Position numbers and translations under genes: made by a program. Under the pieces are notes generated by a model. It was not told the DNA's origin. It was given only the letters and a program-made list of their open reading frames with translations, and did not search any database. From positions 1 to 7,069 of the forward strand of contig NJDF01000022.1 in assembly GCA_002254895.1 (NCBI GenBank): a stretch of DNA of 7,069 bases, in the 5' to 3' direction. Of the stretch, positions 5,567 to 7,069 are shown one piece after another. Position 1 is the first letter of the stretch; every line of letters starts with the position of its first letter. This DNA is from Thermoprotei archaeon ex4572_64 (GTDB taxonomy: Archaea; Thermoproteota; Thermoprotei; Thermoproteales; Thermocladiaceae).

Positions 5567-5680
5567 ATGAGAGAGTATACTTATCGAGGAAAGAACAATT
5601 CTTCATTAAGACTGCTCAGAACATGGCTTGAGCTTAACTTCAAAACTGAAATCATGTTAAATTTAGAAAAATACTTTTAA
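5567..5680 (+). CDS. doubtful 37-aa ORF in the radA-vapB interval
   Basis: An ATG at 5567 opens a frame of 37 codons ending at TAA 5678-5680, with a stop codon directly before the ATG. The peptide (beginning MREYTYRGKNNSSLRLL) is basic and has no recognisable domain. No clear TATA box lies at the right distance, and the 3' end of the frame overlaps the predicted vapB promoter. I regard it as more likely chance than a gene. Otherwise the interval 5485-5702 holds only the two divergent promoters. Confidence 0.15.
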   Translation: MREYTYRGKNNSSLRLLRTWLELNFKTEIMLNLEKYF

Positions 5681-5681
5681 T
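5674..5681 (+). promoter_or_regulatory. TATA-like box of vapBC
   Basis: CTTTTAAT is centred about 25 nt before the ATG at 5703, fitting a leaderless transcript of the antitoxin-toxin operon. Confidence 0.45.
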
Positions 5682-5702
5682 CAGATATGACTATTAACTC
5701 AC

Positions 5703-5945
5703 ATGGAGATAATTACTAGGATTGGTAAGAGAAGAACATTAGTCATCCCTAAAGAAATTGCTGAGAAAGTAGGTATTGATGAAGGTGTTTCAATCAAAAT
5801 TCGTATTGAAGATAATAAAATAATTATTGAACCTATACGTGATGCTATCTGGCTATCTCTACATGGTAAAAAAATTACAAAAATAACTTTAAAAGATCTT
5901 GAAGAAGAAAGTATAAAGCAGCAATTGAAATATCGTGACAAGTAG
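5703..5945 (+). CDS. vapB: VapB-type antitoxin, SpoVT-AbrB domain
   Basis: This is a small DNA-binding antitoxin of 80 residues. The N-terminal half is a swapped-hairpin AbrB domain: RTLVIPKEIAEKVGIDEG (11-28) followed by the beta strand pair IKIRIEDNKIIIEPI (31-45). The C-terminal part (about 46-80), charged and partly helical, is where such antitoxins wrap around the toxin. The gene is first in a two-gene operon and overlaps the PIN-domain gene by 11 bases, the usual antitoxin-toxin order and coupling. By analogy with the family it should repress its own promoter by binding near 5674-5703. No clear palindrome is seen there. Confidence 0.88.
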   Translation: MEIITRIGKRRTLVIPKEIAEKVGIDEGVSIKIRIEDNKIIIEPIRDAIWLSLHGKKITKITLKDLEEESIKQQLKYRDK

Positions 5946-6378
5946 GTTAAAAATACTTGTAGATACGAGTTTCTTACTACCAGCACTTGGTATTGATGTT
6001 GAGGATGAAGTTTTAGAATGTATAAAATATTTTCATAAAGTTGATGTACATTATACTGAACTTTCTCTACTAGAAGCATTTTGGAAAATATTGAAAATTA
6101 TTTCAATGAACGATATGGATATTGTTATCGAGGGATTAAATGCGATAAGAATAACTTATAAGCTAGTAATCATTCCATCCACAGCTTATATAAGTGCATT
6201 TAAACTATATCGTGAAGGTCATAAAGATTTTATTGATAATCTTCTATACTCAACTTCTAGAGAATTAAATTTAAAATTCTTAACAATAGATTATGACTTC
6301 ATAAACTTCCTACGTAGTAGGAAGTACCTTACAGATAATGTTTTAACACCAAGAGAATTTTTAAGGATAGTTTCTTAA
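5935..6378 (+). CDS. vapC: VapC-type PIN-domain toxin (endoribonuclease)
   Basis: This is a PIN-domain protein of 147 residues, slightly longer than typical VapC toxins. The acidic residues of the Mg-dependent RNase site are visible: D10 in ILVDTSF, E47 in the SLLEAFW helix, D98 or D101 in GHKDFIDNLLY, and D119/D121 in FLTIDYDF. The start is GTG 5935, which lies inside the antitoxin gene. It is chosen because the first conserved strand (LKILVDTSF) follows within a few residues and no ATG is available. Family members cut RNA such as tRNA or rRNA when freed from the antitoxin. The target here is unknown. The stop is 8 bases before the moeA start, but moeA has its own TATA box within this gene's 3' end. 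Confidence 0.88.
   Translation: MTSRLKILVDTSFLLPALGIDVEDEVLECIKYFHKVDVHYTELSLLEAFWKILKIISMNDMDIVIEGLNAIRITYKLVIIPSTAYISAFKLYREGHKDFIDNLLYSTSRELNLKFLTIDYDFINFLRSRKYLTDNVLTPREFLRIVS
6358..6365 (+). promoter_or_regulatory. TATA-like box of moeA inside the vapC 3' end
   Basis: TTTTTAAG is centred about 26 nt before the GTG at 6387. It suggests that moeA is transcribed from its own leaderless promoter and not only by read-through from the toxin-antitoxin operon. It also supports GTG 6387 over the out-of-frame ATG at 6385. Confidence 0.45.
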
Positions 6379-6386
6379 CCATAAAT

Positions 6387-7069
6387 GTGTCTAGAAAAAT
6401 TTATCATAAACTTGTAACTCCTGAAGAAGCTCTTGAAAAAATATTCAATACTATAAAGATTGAACCATTAGGTGTTGAGGAGGTTGATCTTATTAATGCT
6501 TTTAATAGAGTACTTGCTGAAGATGTATACTCACCTATAGATATTCCACCTTTTGATAGAGCGTTAATGGATGGTTATGCTGTACGTGCTGAAGATACTT
6601 TTGGAGCTAGTGAACTTGAACCTATAGAACTTAAACTTGTAGGTAAGGTAGAGGCTGGTTGTGAAGTTTTACCAAAAATTAATGAGAAGGAGTGTGTAGA
6701 AATTGCTACAGGTGCACCATTACCAATAAGTGCAAATGCTGTAGTTATGGTAGAGTACACTAAGACTATTAATGATAAGGTAATCATATATAGAGCTGTA
6801 AGTCCTGGTGAAAATATTGCTTCTACAGGTTCTGACATAGCTATGGGTGATCTAGTTCTTAGAAAGAACACGCTACTCACAACTAGAGAGCTTGCCTTAC
6901 TTGCATGTATAGGTGTTAGTAAAGTTAAAGTGTATAGAAGACCTAAGGTCTCCATAATATCTACAGGTAATGAACTTGAAATTCCAGGCAGATCATTAAG
7001 GTTTGGCAAGATATATGATGTAAATACTTACGCGTTAGCATGTGCTGTTAAAGAAGTTAATGCTGAACC
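6387..7069 (+). CDS. moeA: molybdopterin molybdenumtransferase MoeA, 5' part (runs off the window)
   Basis: The frame starts at GTG 6387 and is open to the right edge (227 full codons), so the C-terminal part, normally to about 400 residues, is missing here. MoeA inserts molybdate, or tungstate in many hyperthermophiles, into adenylylated molybdopterin. The N-terminus reads KLVTPEEAL as in archaeal MoeA. Signature blocks follow in order: PPFDRALMDGYAVRAEDT (54-71), the IATGAPLP block (about 106-113) with AVVMVEYT, then SPGENIASTGSDI and RRPKVSIISTGNEL. This last block begins the cofactor-binding MogA-like domain, with FGKIYDVNTYAL further on. An ATG two bases upstream (6385) is in another frame and gives no MoeA sequence. 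Cofactor made here would serve enzymes such as tungsten-dependent aldehyde ferredoxin oxidoreductases, none of which is visible in this window. Confidence 0.93.
   Translation, partial: MSRKIYHKLVTPEEALEKIFNTIKIEPLGVEEVDLINAFNRVLAEDVYSPIDIPPFDRALMDGYAVRAEDTFGASELEPIELKLVGKVEAGCEVLPKINEKECVEIATGAPLPISANAVVMVEYTKTINDKVIIYRAVSPGENIASTGSDIAMGDLVLRKNTLLTTRELALLACIGVSKVKVYRRPKVSIISTGNELEIPGRSLRFGKIYDVNTYALACAVKEVNAE

Noticed and set aside
6385..6420. moeA start at ATG 6385
   Set aside because: It is in a different frame and does not give MoeA sequence. GTG 6387 gives the conserved N-terminus.

Overview
The window looks like a chromosome segment of a hyperthermophilic archaeon, most likely a member of Thermoproteota (Crenarchaeota). 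The reasons are: a bifunctional fructose-1,6-bisphosphate aldolase/phosphatase; a RadA-type recombinase; AT-rich DNA with AGA/ATA-rich codon use; toxin-antitoxin genes of the types common in thermophilic archaea; and archaeal TATA-like boxes placed about 25-28 nt before start codons with no Shine-Dalgarno sites, which implies leaderless transcripts. I cannot name a genus. The only markedly GC-rich island is a tRNA fragment.

Layout. Positions 1-284 hold no supported gene. Positions 285-355 (minus) hold the 3' half of a tRNA-Ala(CGC): anticodon arm, variable loop, T arm, acceptor 3' strand and encoded CCA. In place of the D arm and the 5' acceptor strand there is a C-rich leader with its own TATA box at the expected distance. 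This is what a split (trans-spliced) tRNA 3'-half gene looks like, and it is the most interesting item here. Positions 356-818 are almost empty, with one possible 54-residue ORF on the minus strand. A small Fe-S ferredoxin follows (819-1172, plus). Convergent to it is a two-gene minus-strand operon: an unrecognised Cys-containing protein overlapping, by ATGA, a CobD/HisC-like PLP enzyme probably involved in cobalamin biosynthesis. Divergent from that operon is the fructose-bisphosphate aldolase/phosphatase gene (2714-3880, plus), the last step of archaeal gluconeogenesis.

The second half holds, on the minus strand, an MNT-HEPN fusion protein (3888-4613) and a broken radA (4637-5484). The radA copy has lost roughly 36 codons between the Walker A motif and the region before Walker B, and its two ends are out of frame. 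On the plus strand lie a VapB-VapC toxin-antitoxin pair (5703-6378) and the start of moeA (molybdenum/tungsten cofactor biosynthesis), which runs off the right edge.

The genes are mostly small independent units and not one pathway: cofactor synthesis (CobD, MoeA), central carbon metabolism (FBP aldolase/phosphatase), electron transfer (ferredoxin) and mobile-type stress modules (MNT-HEPN, VapBC) on both sides of the damaged recombinase. The two observations most worth checking are the split tRNA half and the disrupted radA.
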